From the NCBI GenBank assembly GCA_945877855.1, contig CAMDWA010000032.1, positions 1-33,509 on the forward strand: 33,509 nucleotides of DNA. The letters run 5' to 3'. How positions within the stretch are numbered: position 1 is the stretch's first letter; each line of letters opens with the position of its first letter. Below, one piece after another: positions 6,463 to 13,593 of the stretch. The notes under the pieces are model-generated. The model was not told the DNA's origin and made no database searches. It saw only the letters and a program-made list of their open reading frames with translations. The position numbers and the translations under genes are program-made. Source of the stretch: Thermoflexus hugenholtzii JAD2 (GTDB lineage Bacteria > Chloroflexota > Anaerolineae > J036 > Brachytrichaceae).

Positions 6463-9072
6463 TTGGGCAACGTGGCTGCGCCGCAAGTTAAAATACCTAC
6501 GTTGCGCAAGATACACGCTCGCCTCGGCCTTGCCGCGGGTTTCATCTACCTCATCCTCGGCCTCAGCCTCGCCTACAACATGCGCGGGCTGCGTTTCGAT
6601 GACCCCTTCATCACCTATCGCTACGCCGAAAACCTCGCCAGCGGCAACGGCTTTGTGTTTAACGTTGGCGATGCCAAGCCAACGCTGCTCACCACCAGCC
6701 CACTCTACGCGCTGTTGCTCAGCCTGCCCCGTTTCTTAGGGGCCGATATCCCCAGCGCCAGTTATTGGATCAGCGTCGCAGCACTGCTAGCAGCAGCCTT
6801 TGGCATTTATGCACTGGGGCTTCAGCAACAACGCCCATTTGTCGGGTTTTCGGGCGGCTTGGCCCTGCTGCTTTTTCCATTGTTGTGGCTCACTATGGGT
6901 TTCGAGACCCCGCTATTTATTGCCGTGTCGGTATGGGCCGCGTGGGCGATGGGGCTAGGCCGACGTCGCACCGGTGCGCTGTTGGCTGGGGTGTTGTGTG
7001 GCGTGGCAATGGGGCTGCGTGGCGATGGCGTGTTGGTGCTAATGGCGATCATCACCATCATGCTCATATGCGCCTTGCCGCAACCGCACAGCCTCGCCCT
7101 CGCCCTACCCATCCCCCCGCCCCAAACCGGCTGGCAACGGCTAGGGCTGCTGCTACGCAGAGCATTCATCACCGATCGCCCCAGCACCCTCAGCGGCAAC
7201 TTTACCCACGCCCTCAAAACTCTCCGTCAACCCTCAACGCTCAACTATCCACTCTTAACCCTGTGCGCTGCCCTCGCCGTTTACGCCCCCTTCGCCCTGT
7301 GGCTCACCCTACAATTTGGCTCACCCATCCCCACCACCCTCGCCACCAAAACCGCCCAAGCGGTGGCGGGCTTAACCGGCTTTTACCCATTCACGCGCTA
7401 CCCCGAAGGGGCGCTCATTCTCATCCGCGCCTACCGCGAGCAATCGCGTTTTTTCTTTAGCGTGCTGATCGGGTTAGCCATTGCCTTGGGGCTGCGCACC
7501 CTATTACGCTCGTTACTGTTGCTTTTCAGGCGCAACAAACGCCAATGGGCGGCGCATTTGGCGTGGTCGCTTGTGCAATTTGGCCAAACGCAGGGTGGCT
7601 TGGCCGTGCTGATTTTATGGGCGGTGCTGCATTTTGTTGGCTACAGCCTCTTGGGCGTGGCCCCCTATGTTTGGTATTACGCCCCCATGATCCCGGGCAT
7701 TACCGTGTTGGTTGGCATGTTGGCGACCCGCCAACGCCCACAAGCGCGGCTGGCCCAAGTGTTGGGCGCGCCCGGTCAGTGGCTGCACCGCGCTGTTTTT
7801 TTGTTGAATTGTGCGCTGCTGCTGGTGGTCGATCTCGCCATTATTGGGGTATTACGCGGGGGCACGCCGCCCCCACCCAGCCAAATCGCGGCCAAAATTT
7901 TACCCGAAACCAAGGTCGATATTTATCGGCGGGTGGGCGAATGGCTGCGCGACAACACCCCGCCCAACGCCAGCATCGGTGTCACCGAGCTGGGCGTGAT
8001 GAGTTATTACGCCCAACGCCACGCCGTCGATTTTCTCGGCCTCACCCACCCCCAATACCGCGACAGCATACGACATGGCGACTTTTTGCGCGGCCTCTTA
8101 GCCGAGCAACCCGACTATGTGGCGTTAACCAACGTCAATTCAATCTATACCCTCAACCCACAACAAGAGGCATGGTTTCGGGCGCTCTATCAGCCAGTCG
8201 CCCAATTTGAAGACGCGCGTTTTTGGGGGTCGCCAATGACAATCTGGCAACGAGCACAAGCGCCGATAACGGCGGCCCAAGCCATCGACAATGGCCTGCA
8301 CGATCTGGGCGATGGCTGGCAAGTGACAGGATTACGTAGCAACAGCCAAAGCGTGGCGGCTGGGCAAGCCATGCGCATTAGCGTGCGCTTGCGGGCGGGC
8401 ACGGGCGCGGCTGGGCGCGAATTGCGGATGCAACCGATTTTCATGCAGGGTGATGATGGTTTGCCGGTCGTCAGCCGCCTCATCAACACCCAACTTTGGC
8501 GGCAACACGATGAAGACTGGGTCGATTTTGCCTTTGTAGCACCCGCCGAGCTAAAAAAAGGCGCATATCGCATCAACCTACGCTGGGTTGACGGCGGGCC
8601 AGAGGTCAACGCTGGGCTGATCAAAGTGCCATTGGGCGAGGCTACAACCCCACCGAGTGCGTTACTCACCGATTTGAGCAACGGGGTGCGGGTGGCGCGG
8701 CTGGCAGCGCCCCTGACAGCTTGCCTCGGCAAAACTGTCGAGATCCCATTACAATGGCTGGGCGGCGATGCCCTTGGCAATAATTTGACAGCGTTTGTGC
8801 ATGTGCGTGACGGGCAGGGTAAAACCATCGCCCAAACCGATGGCCCGCCGCGCAATGGCCTCTACCCCACCTCGGTGTGGGGGCACAATGAGGTCATCCC
8901 CGACCCGCGCTCCCTGCCGCTTCCGGCGGCGCTTTCGGCGGGCAATTATGCTATCGTGGTGGGGTTATATGCCCCACAATCAGGGGCGCGGCTGCCGGTG
9001 TCGCCGTCGGCTTATCGCACCGCCGATGGCGGTGTGCAGATTGGCGAGTTACAGATCGAAAAGTGTGATTAA
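6463..9072 (+). CDS. GT-C type membrane glycosyltransferase-like protein
   Basis: 869-aa membrane protein. Residues up to about 470 hold roughly ten transmembrane helices. The first loop has the GT-C acidic motif in FDDPFITYRYAENLASGNGFVFN, then the TTSPLYALLLSLP segment typical of polyprenyl-phosphate-sugar-dependent transferases. A soluble part follows (VGEWLRDNTPPNASIGVTELGVMSYYA, about 500-600). The C-terminus (about 600-869) carries two beta-sandwich-like modules ending FVHVRDGQGKTIAQTDGPP and VVGLYAPQSG. Start codon is TTG at 6463 or GTG at 6472. Likely role: addition of a sugar to a surface glycan or protein outside the membrane; donor and acceptor are unknown. Residues about 248-266 are encoded by tandem-word sequence like family B. 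Confidence 0.75.
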   Translation: MGNVAAPQVKIPTLRKIHARLGLAAGFIYLILGLSLAYNMRGLRFDDPFITYRYAENLASGNGFVFNVGDAKPTLLTTSPLYALLLSLPRFLGADIPSASYWISVAALLAAAFGIYALGLQQQRPFVGFSGGLALLLFPLLWLTMGFETPLFIAVSVWAAWAMGLGRRRTGALLAGVLCGVAMGLRGDGVLVLMAIITIMLICALPQPHSLALALPIPPPQTGWQRLGLLLRRAFITDRPSTLSGNFTHALKTLRQPSTLNYPLLTLCAALAVYAPFALWLTLQFGSPIPTTLATKTAQAVAGLTGFYPFTRYPEGALILIRAYREQSRFFFSVLIGLAIALGLRTLLRSLLLLFRRNKRQWAAHLAWSLVQFGQTQGGLAVLILWAVLHFVGYSLLGVAPYVWYYAPMIPGITVLVGMLATRQRPQARLAQVLGAPGQWLHRAVFLLNCALLLVVDLAIIGVLRGGTPPPPSQIAAKILPETKVDIYRRVGEWLRDNTPPNASIGVTELGVMSYYAQRHAVDFLGLTHPQYRDSIRHGDFLRGLLAEQPDYVALTNVNSIYTLNPQQEAWFRALYQPVAQFEDARFWGSPMTIWQRAQAPITAAQAIDNGLHDLGDGWQVTGLRSNSQSVAAGQAMRISVRLRAGTGAAGRELRMQPIFMQGDDGLPVVSRLINTQLWRQHDEDWVDFAFVAPAELKKGAYRINLRWVDGGPEVNAGLIKVPLGEATTPPSALLTDLSNGVRVARLAAPLTACLGKTVEIPLQWLGGDALGNNLTAFVHVRDGQGKTIAQTDGPPRNGLYPTSVWGHNEVIPDPRSLPLPAALSAGNYAIVVGLYAPQSGARLPVSPSAYRTADGGVQIGELQIEKCD
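7208..7254. repeat. In-frame tandem-word segment inside the GT-C gene
   Basis: CGTCAACCCTCAACGCTCAA followed by CTATCCACTC uses the same words as fold-backs B1 (CTCTCAACTATCAC) and B2 (CCCTCAACCTTGAACC, ACTATCCACTATC). The reading frame stays open (TLRQPSTLNYPLLTL). Confidence 0.5.
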
Positions 9073-9101
9073 CGGTGAAAGATTCATGTCAATTACAATC
9101 T

Positions 9102-9344
9102 TCATACAGCCACAAGCGTATATTCAGTTTCTTCGGTGCGCCAAGCTGCATAAATTAGTGCTTGACGAATATCGTCTGCTTCTAGATAGGGATATGCTTT
9201 TAAGATATCGGGCTGAGTATACCCAGAGGCAATTAAACCGATAATCGTCCCAACAGTAACACGCATTCCACGAATACAGGGCTTTCCACCCATCACGTTT
9301 TGATTAAAGGTGATTCGATCTAAATTAAGATTTGTAACCCTCAT
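9102..9344 (-). CDS. DUF433 protein, antitoxin-like, orphan
   Basis: 80-aa DUF433 protein. Family markers are ITFNQNVMGGKPCIRGMRVTV followed by an ARLLA/SGYTQPDILKAYPYLEADDIRQAL helix pair, a winged-helix-like fold. DUF433 proteins commonly precede a DUF5615/PIN-like toxin as its antitoxin. Here the 29 nt after the stop lead straight into the convergent GT-C gene and no toxin is present, so it is an orphan or a stand-alone regulator. TATGAT (9351-9356, minus strand) ends 6 nt before the ATG, which predicts a leaderless mRNA. The gene is divergent from the FAD monooxygenase. Confidence 0.8.
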   Translation of the reverse strand: MRVTNLNLDRITFNQNVMGGKPCIRGMRVTVGTIIGLIASGYTQPDILKAYPYLEADDIRQALIYAAWRTEETEYTLVAV

Positions 9345-9482
9345 GGTTAAATCATAGCATGAGATCGGCTATTCCCTAATTTGCTTTTCGACTTTTGTAA
9401 TCACCTATGTATGCAATTACAATTTGTTTATTAGCTGTTTCGTGCGCGTGCCCAGACGCGCACGAAGCGGTATTATTACAAA
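9345..9482. promoter_or_regulatory. Divergent promoter region with GC-rich operator-like palindrome
   Basis: Leftward -10 TATGAT at 9351-9356. Rightward -10 TATTAT at 9471-9476, 6 nt before the ATG at 9483. A perfect 11-bp inverted repeat TTCGTGCGCGT (9439-9449)/ACGCGCACGAA (9456-9466) with a 6-nt centre covers the expected -35 of the monooxygenase, where a bound repressor would block polymerase. Confidence 0.6.
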
Positions 9483-10643
9483 ATGAAACAAATAATCATT
9501 ATCGGCGGTGGCATTGGCGGCTTATGCACGGCGCTGGCACTACAACAAAAGGGCTTAACCGCTCAGGTTTACGAAACGGTCAACGAGATCAAGGCCGTTG
9601 GCGCGGGCATCATCTTGGCCCCCAACGCCATGAATGTATTGGCGCGGCTGGGGCTGGCCGACCGCGCCAAAGCGCTTGGCATGGAATTAGAACACCTTGA
9701 ATTGACCGACGCGGCTGGCAAAAAATTAATGCCAGTGCCCAATAAAGAAGAAACAATACGCGATTTTGGGTTTGCAATGATAGCGCTCTTACGCTCATCA
9801 CTATATGACCTGTTGCTTAAAGCGCTGCCCCCCAACACAGTGCTGACCAACAAACATTTTGAGCGCTACGAAGAAAACGCCGACGGCGTGACCGCCCATT
9901 TTACCGATGGCACACAGGCCACCGGCAGCGTGCTAATTGGGGCCGATGGGGTGCGCTCGGCGGTGCGGCGGCAATTGTTGCCACAAGTGCAATTGCGTTA
10001 TTCTGGTCAAACCTCATATCGCGGGGTAGCCAATATGGCATTGCAAGGCGCACAAGCCCATATTGCGCGTGAGGCCTGGGGCAGCCCTATTCGATTAGGG
10101 TTTGTGCCCATTGGATTTGGTCAAACCTATTGGTATTCAACCGTGCAAACACCCGCCGGTGGCACTGATGTTGACAAAGCCAGTGCAAAACGCCAATTGC
10201 TAGCATGGGCGCAAGAATTTGATGGCATAAGTCGCGCGATTATCGAAAATACACCCGATCAAAGCGTCATTCGCACCGATATGTATGATTTGCCGCCCTT
10301 GCCAACGTGGCACAGCGGGCGGGTGGTTTTGTTGGGCGATGCCGCCCACGCCACCACACCAAACCTCGGCCAGGGTGGGTGTCAGGCCATCGAAGATGCC
10401 TTCGTCATTGCCGATCAATTGAACCGATTGTCAGCACAACAAGCGCCACAACACGCATTCGCCGAATATGAGCGCATACGCAAACCCAAGGCCGAGTTGG
10501 TGGTGGCACGCTCGCGCCAGCTTGGGTCAATGGTGCATTTGCGTTATGGCTGGCAGCGTGCCTTGCGCAATGGGCTGTTGCGCCGCATACCCGCCTCGAT
10601 GGGCAAAAAACAGAGTCAAGACATTCTCGCGCTAAATTTTTAG
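9483..10643 (+). CDS. FAD-dependent aromatic-type monooxygenase
   Basis: 386-aa class A flavoprotein monooxygenase (PHBH/UbiH fold). The dinucleotide motif GGGIGG is at residues 8-13. The DG motif is seen as GADGVRSAVR, binding both FAD and NAD(P)H. The FAD-ribityl motif is GRVVLLGDAAHATTPNLGQGG. These three in order define the group, which includes salicylate hydroxylase, UbiH, TetX-like enzymes and zeaxanthin epoxidase. Hydroxylation or epoxidation of a small aromatic or isoprenoid is likely; the substrate cannot be called and no pathway partners are adjacent. Expression looks controlled by the palindrome upstream. The start lacks a Shine-Dalgarno sequence. Confidence 0.87.
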   Translation: MKQIIIIGGGIGGLCTALALQQKGLTAQVYETVNEIKAVGAGIILAPNAMNVLARLGLADRAKALGMELEHLELTDAAGKKLMPVPNKEETIRDFGFAMIALLRSSLYDLLLKALPPNTVLTNKHFERYEENADGVTAHFTDGTQATGSVLIGADGVRSAVRRQLLPQVQLRYSGQTSYRGVANMALQGAQAHIAREAWGSPIRLGFVPIGFGQTYWYSTVQTPAGGTDVDKASAKRQLLAWAQEFDGISRAIIENTPDQSVIRTDMYDLPPLPTWHSGRVVLLGDAAHATTPNLGQGGCQAIEDAFVIADQLNRLSAQQAPQHAFAEYERIRKPKAELVVARSRQLGSMVHLRYGWQRALRNGLLRRIPASMGKKQSQDILALNF

Positions 10644-10647
10644 GACA

Positions 10648-10716
10648 GATTTCACGCAAAGACGCAAAGGCGCGAAGCTTTTTAATTTTTGCGCCTTTGC
10701 GTCTTTGCGTGAAATC
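10648..10716. repeat. Perfect 26-bp fold-back of ACGCAAAG words
   Basis: Arms 10648-10673 and 10691-10716 are perfectly complementary around a 17-nt A/T-rich loop. The stem combines GATTTCAC (family A core) with repeated GCAAAGAC/GCAAAGGC words (family B style). It lies 4 nt after the monooxygenase stop and may terminate it. Confidence 0.85.
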
Positions 10717-10771
10717 TTTCTTGATAAATCCGTATTGTTTGATGTTTGCATGTGCATTTGCCTAAAACGGC

Positions 10772-10777
10772 TATACT
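10772..10777 (+). promoter_or_regulatory. -10 box of the phosphatase-family gene
   Basis: TATACT ends 9 nt before the ATG at 10787. A short or absent leader is predicted and there is no Shine-Dalgarno sequence. Confidence 0.55.
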
Positions 10778-10786
10778 CGCGGCAAC

Positions 10787-11635
10787 ATGCAGCTTATTAA
10801 CCTGAACGGCACATCCCCCTCCGAGCCAACGCTCGATTTAGCCGCCACACTTGAATTTGCGCGTCAACTCGCCCGCGACACAGGCGAATATTTAACCCAC
10901 ACCCAAGCCGACATCGCCGCTCTTAGCCAACAAACCCTCAAATATGATGGCAGCGTCGTCACCGCTTCCGATATCGAATCGGATCGCCGCATCACCGCCG
11001 CTATTTTGCAGCGTTTTCCAAGTCACACCATTTTGTCTGAAGAACGTGACCGCGTTTATGCCGGGCAAGAATGGTGCTGGATGATCGACCCAATCGACGG
11101 AACGAGCAATTTTGCCAGTGGCTACCCAATTTGGGGCGTGTTAATTGGCCTATTGCATTATGGGGTGCCGGTGCTGGGCGTGGCCGATTTTCCGTTATTA
11201 CACGAACAATTTTATGCCGCTAAGGGCTTGGGCGCATGGCGCAACGGTTTGCCCATTCGCGGGGCTGCCCATGCAAAATTCGAGCATTATCATTTGCTGG
11301 CGTGTTGCTCGCGCACCTTTAAACATGGCGATTTGCCGCTCAAGGTCAAGGCGCGGGTGGCTGGCTCAAGCGGCTACGATTTGGCCTCGGTGGCCTGTGG
11401 GCGCTGCGCCGCAACCATTAACATGACGGTGCATGTATGGGACGTGGCTGCGTGTTGGGTGTTGCTGAACGAGGCCGGTGGTTTCGCCCAAACCACCGTG
11501 CCTAATCAATTGTTCCCCCTCAAACAAGGCATCGACTATGCTTCGGTCGAATTTGCTATTTTGGCGGCTGGCAACCCTACGCTTTTGGCCGAAGCCAACG
11601 CCAAACTGAGTGACCGCGTGAAAGTGAGCGGATAG
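10787..11635 (+). CDS. Inositol monophosphatase family protein
   Basis: 282-aa Mg2+/Li+-type phosphatase (FIG superfamily). The metal site is built by Glu85-Glu86 in LSEERD, DPIDGT (101-106) and the late WDVAACWVLLNEAGG, whose Asp is the third ligand site. All key residues are present. The family dephosphorylates inositol phosphate, histidinol phosphate (HisN type), PAP or fructose-1,6-bisphosphate. A HisN role is possible because a lone hisH lies 20 kb away, but nothing local supports it. It converges on the amidohydrolase across a perfect hairpin (A3). Confidence 0.88.
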   Translation: MQLINLNGTSPSEPTLDLAATLEFARQLARDTGEYLTHTQADIAALSQQTLKYDGSVVTASDIESDRRITAAILQRFPSHTILSEERDRVYAGQEWCWMIDPIDGTSNFASGYPIWGVLIGLLHYGVPVLGVADFPLLHEQFYAAKGLGAWRNGLPIRGAAHAKFEHYHLLACCSRTFKHGDLPLKVKARVAGSSGYDLASVACGRCAATINMTVHVWDVAACWVLLNEAGGFAQTTVPNQLFPLKQGIDYASVEFAILAAGNPTLLAEANAKLSDRVKVSG

Positions 11636-11642
11636 GAATAGA

Positions 11643-11735
11643 ATAGATTCTGAGTTAATAAAAAGTCTTGCCGATTTCACGATCGATCCCTCAAAGCTAC
11701 GCTTTGGGGGATCGATCGTGAAATCGGCGAAAACC
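11643..11735. repeat. Family A hairpin, copy A3
   Basis: The left flank AGATTCTGAGTTAATAAA leads into GCCGATTTCAC. Arms 11670-11697 and 11701-11728 pair over 28 bp with a single T-G wobble and a 3-nt loop (TAC). The right side continues GAAAACC. It fills the gap between two convergent genes, ending 13 nt from the stop of the minus-strand amidohydrolase. Confidence 0.9.
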
Positions 11736-11741
11736 ATCGCC

Positions 11742-13334
11742 TTATATCTTCCACTCGCCGCCCACCATCACCCGATTGACTTTGGTGGTTAACATTTGTT
11801 CGGGCGAAATGGCCGTAAGATCCTGTGAAAGCATGATCAAGTCGGCCAATTTGCCAACTTCGAGCGAACCAACCTCGCGCTCACTGCCACCGGCATATGC
11901 TGCACCCAAGGTATAGCCATAAATGGCTTCGTCGATGGTCAAGCGCTGCTCTGGCTGCCAGCCTTGTGAGCTGGGGCTGCCATCGGCCCGCCGTCGCGTA
12001 ACCGCCGCATAAATACCAAGAAACGGATCAAATGGCTCAACTGGGGCATCTGACCCAAACGCCAGCTTTGCGCCAGCGTTTAGCAATGAGCGCCACGCAT
12101 ACGACAAATTCGAGCGTTGTTCGCCCAACAGTTTTAAGGCCATTGGCATGTCTGAGGTGCAGTGAATGGGCTGCGGTGAGGCGATCACGCCTAATTTTGC
12201 AAATCGTGGGATATCTTCGGCATCGAGATGTTGGGCGTGTTCGATGCGGTGGCGCAAATGAGGCATTGGGCCAAGTGCTTTTTGGCAATTTTCAATTGCA
12301 TCTAACACATCGCGATTGCCGCGATCACCAATGGCATGAACGACAATGCAAAAATTAGCCTTAGCACAGCGAATGGTGACATCAAACAACTCTTCTTTAT
12401 CAAAGGTGGGCAAACCACAGTTATCGCCATCATTTAAATAAGGTGACAACATAGCCGCTGTGCGCTGGCCTAGTGCACCATCGATAAAAATTTTGACCCC
12501 GCCAATGCGCAGCCAACTATCGCCAAAACCACTATGCAACCCAAGATCGATAATCGTCTCTAAATCTTCGACCGGCAATTGCTTGACAATGCGCAAGGTC
12601 AATTTGCCTTGTTGTTTCAAACGTTGATAGGTCGAAAATGTTTTCATCCCGCCTGCGCCATCCATACAATGCACACCGGTTAGCCCAGCCAAATTCATGG
12701 CGTGCATTACGTCGATCACGGCAGCTTCTTCTTGTTCAAGCGTCAACTCTGGCACATGTTGATCGACCAAACGCAAGGCCGTTTCGAGCAACATCCCGCT
12801 CGGCGCACCGCTGGCATCATGCACAATTTCACCACCGGGCGGGTTAGGCGTATAGGCAGTAATGCCACAGGCCCGCATGGTAGCGGTATTGATCCACATC
12901 CCATGCCCACTGCGCGAGCTAAGCGCCACAGGGTTGTTAGGCGCAACCGCGTCTAAATCTGCCGCCGTCGGAAACTCTGGCGAACCCCAATCATTATGTT
13001 GAAACCCGCGCCCCAGCAACCATTCACCCGGCTTGGCTTTATCGGCTGCGGCTTTTACAATCGCTAACGCTTGCGCTTTGCTCGGCACATCCATCAAATT
13101 TATGCGTTTCATCGCCAAACCGGTCCATTCAAGGTGCAAATGGGCATCGATCATGCCCGGCATCACAAATGCCCCATTGAGATCAATATGCTGCGCATCG
13201 GGTAAATGAATTGCCTTTATTTCGGCATCGCTGCCAATGGCCACAATTCGATCATTCGCAATGGCGATCGCACTTGCGCGGGGTTGGTTGGGGTTCACCG
13301 TATAGATGTTCCCATTGGTAAAAATGTAGCTCAT
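11742..13334 (-). CDS. YtcJ-like amidohydrolase (Amidohydro_3)
   Basis: 530-aa metal-dependent hydrolase of the YtcJ/N-substituted-formamide-deformylase type. The N-terminal beta-sandwich is FTNGNIYTVNPNQPRASAIAI, then the first metal motif MPGMIDAHLHLEWTG, the WLLGRGFQHNDWG segment specific to this subgroup, the later HAIGDRGN and HRIEHAQ histidines, and FGSDAPVEPFDPF with the catalytic Asp. The C-terminus returns to the sandwich (VGKLADLIMLSQD). The length is typical. Substrates are N-acyl or N-formyl amines; physiological targets are mostly unknown. No strong promoter was identified in the A/T-rich upstream stretch. Confidence 0.88.
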   Translation of the reverse strand: MSYIFTNGNIYTVNPNQPRASAIAIANDRIVAIGSDAEIKAIHLPDAQHIDLNGAFVMPGMIDAHLHLEWTGLAMKRINLMDVPSKAQALAIVKAAADKAKPGEWLLGRGFQHNDWGSPEFPTAADLDAVAPNNPVALSSRSGHGMWINTATMRACGITAYTPNPPGGEIVHDASGAPSGMLLETALRLVDQHVPELTLEQEEAAVIDVMHAMNLAGLTGVHCMDGAGGMKTFSTYQRLKQQGKLTLRIVKQLPVEDLETIIDLGLHSGFGDSWLRIGGVKIFIDGALGQRTAAMLSPYLNDGDNCGLPTFDKEELFDVTIRCAKANFCIVVHAIGDRGNRDVLDAIENCQKALGPMPHLRHRIEHAQHLDAEDIPRFAKLGVIASPQPIHCTSDMPMALKLLGEQRSNLSYAWRSLLNAGAKLAFGSDAPVEPFDPFLGIYAAVTRRRADGSPSSQGWQPEQRLTIDEAIYGYTLGAAYAGGSEREVGSLEVGKLADLIMLSQDLTAISPEQMLTTKVNRVMVGGEWKI

Positions 13335-13593
13335 AGTTTAATAATTAAAATTATGCTTGATTTATATCATAACGTTGCGTAGATTATGAGTATATCTCCT
13401 AATATCTCATTATTTTCGTGGTGCAAAGAAAGTTTTTCTCAGCAAATTCGGTCTAAAGAATGAGAAGGAAATAAGTTAATAGCAGATAGTAGATAGTGGA
13501 TAGTTAAGAATAAATCGTAATACCTTGATCTGTTACTTCATCCCTCAACCTTGAACCACTATCCACTATCTGCTATCTACCACTTCTGGTAAA
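13335..13593. repeat. Intergenic region with family B fold-back B2
   Basis: The left arm about 13481-13508 (words AGCAGATAGT, AGATAGTGGATAG) pairs with the right arm about 13553-13584 (ACTATCCACTATCTGCTATC). A further small inverted repeat, ACCACTT/AAGTGGT, abuts the GTG start of the next gene. The remaining A/T-rich 140 bp (13335-13475) show no gene and no clear promoter. Confidence 0.75.

Noticed and set aside
6765-8210. Two long alternative frames (about 230 and 220 residues) within the GT-C gene
   Set aside because: They are Pro/Arg/His-rich low-complexity translations in the wrong frame of a gene with clear motifs.
11670-11728. Simple intrinsic terminators for all family A hairpins
   Set aside because: Stems of 24-28 bp lack a direct T-run, share tails across loci, and two copies sit in a divergent promoter region.
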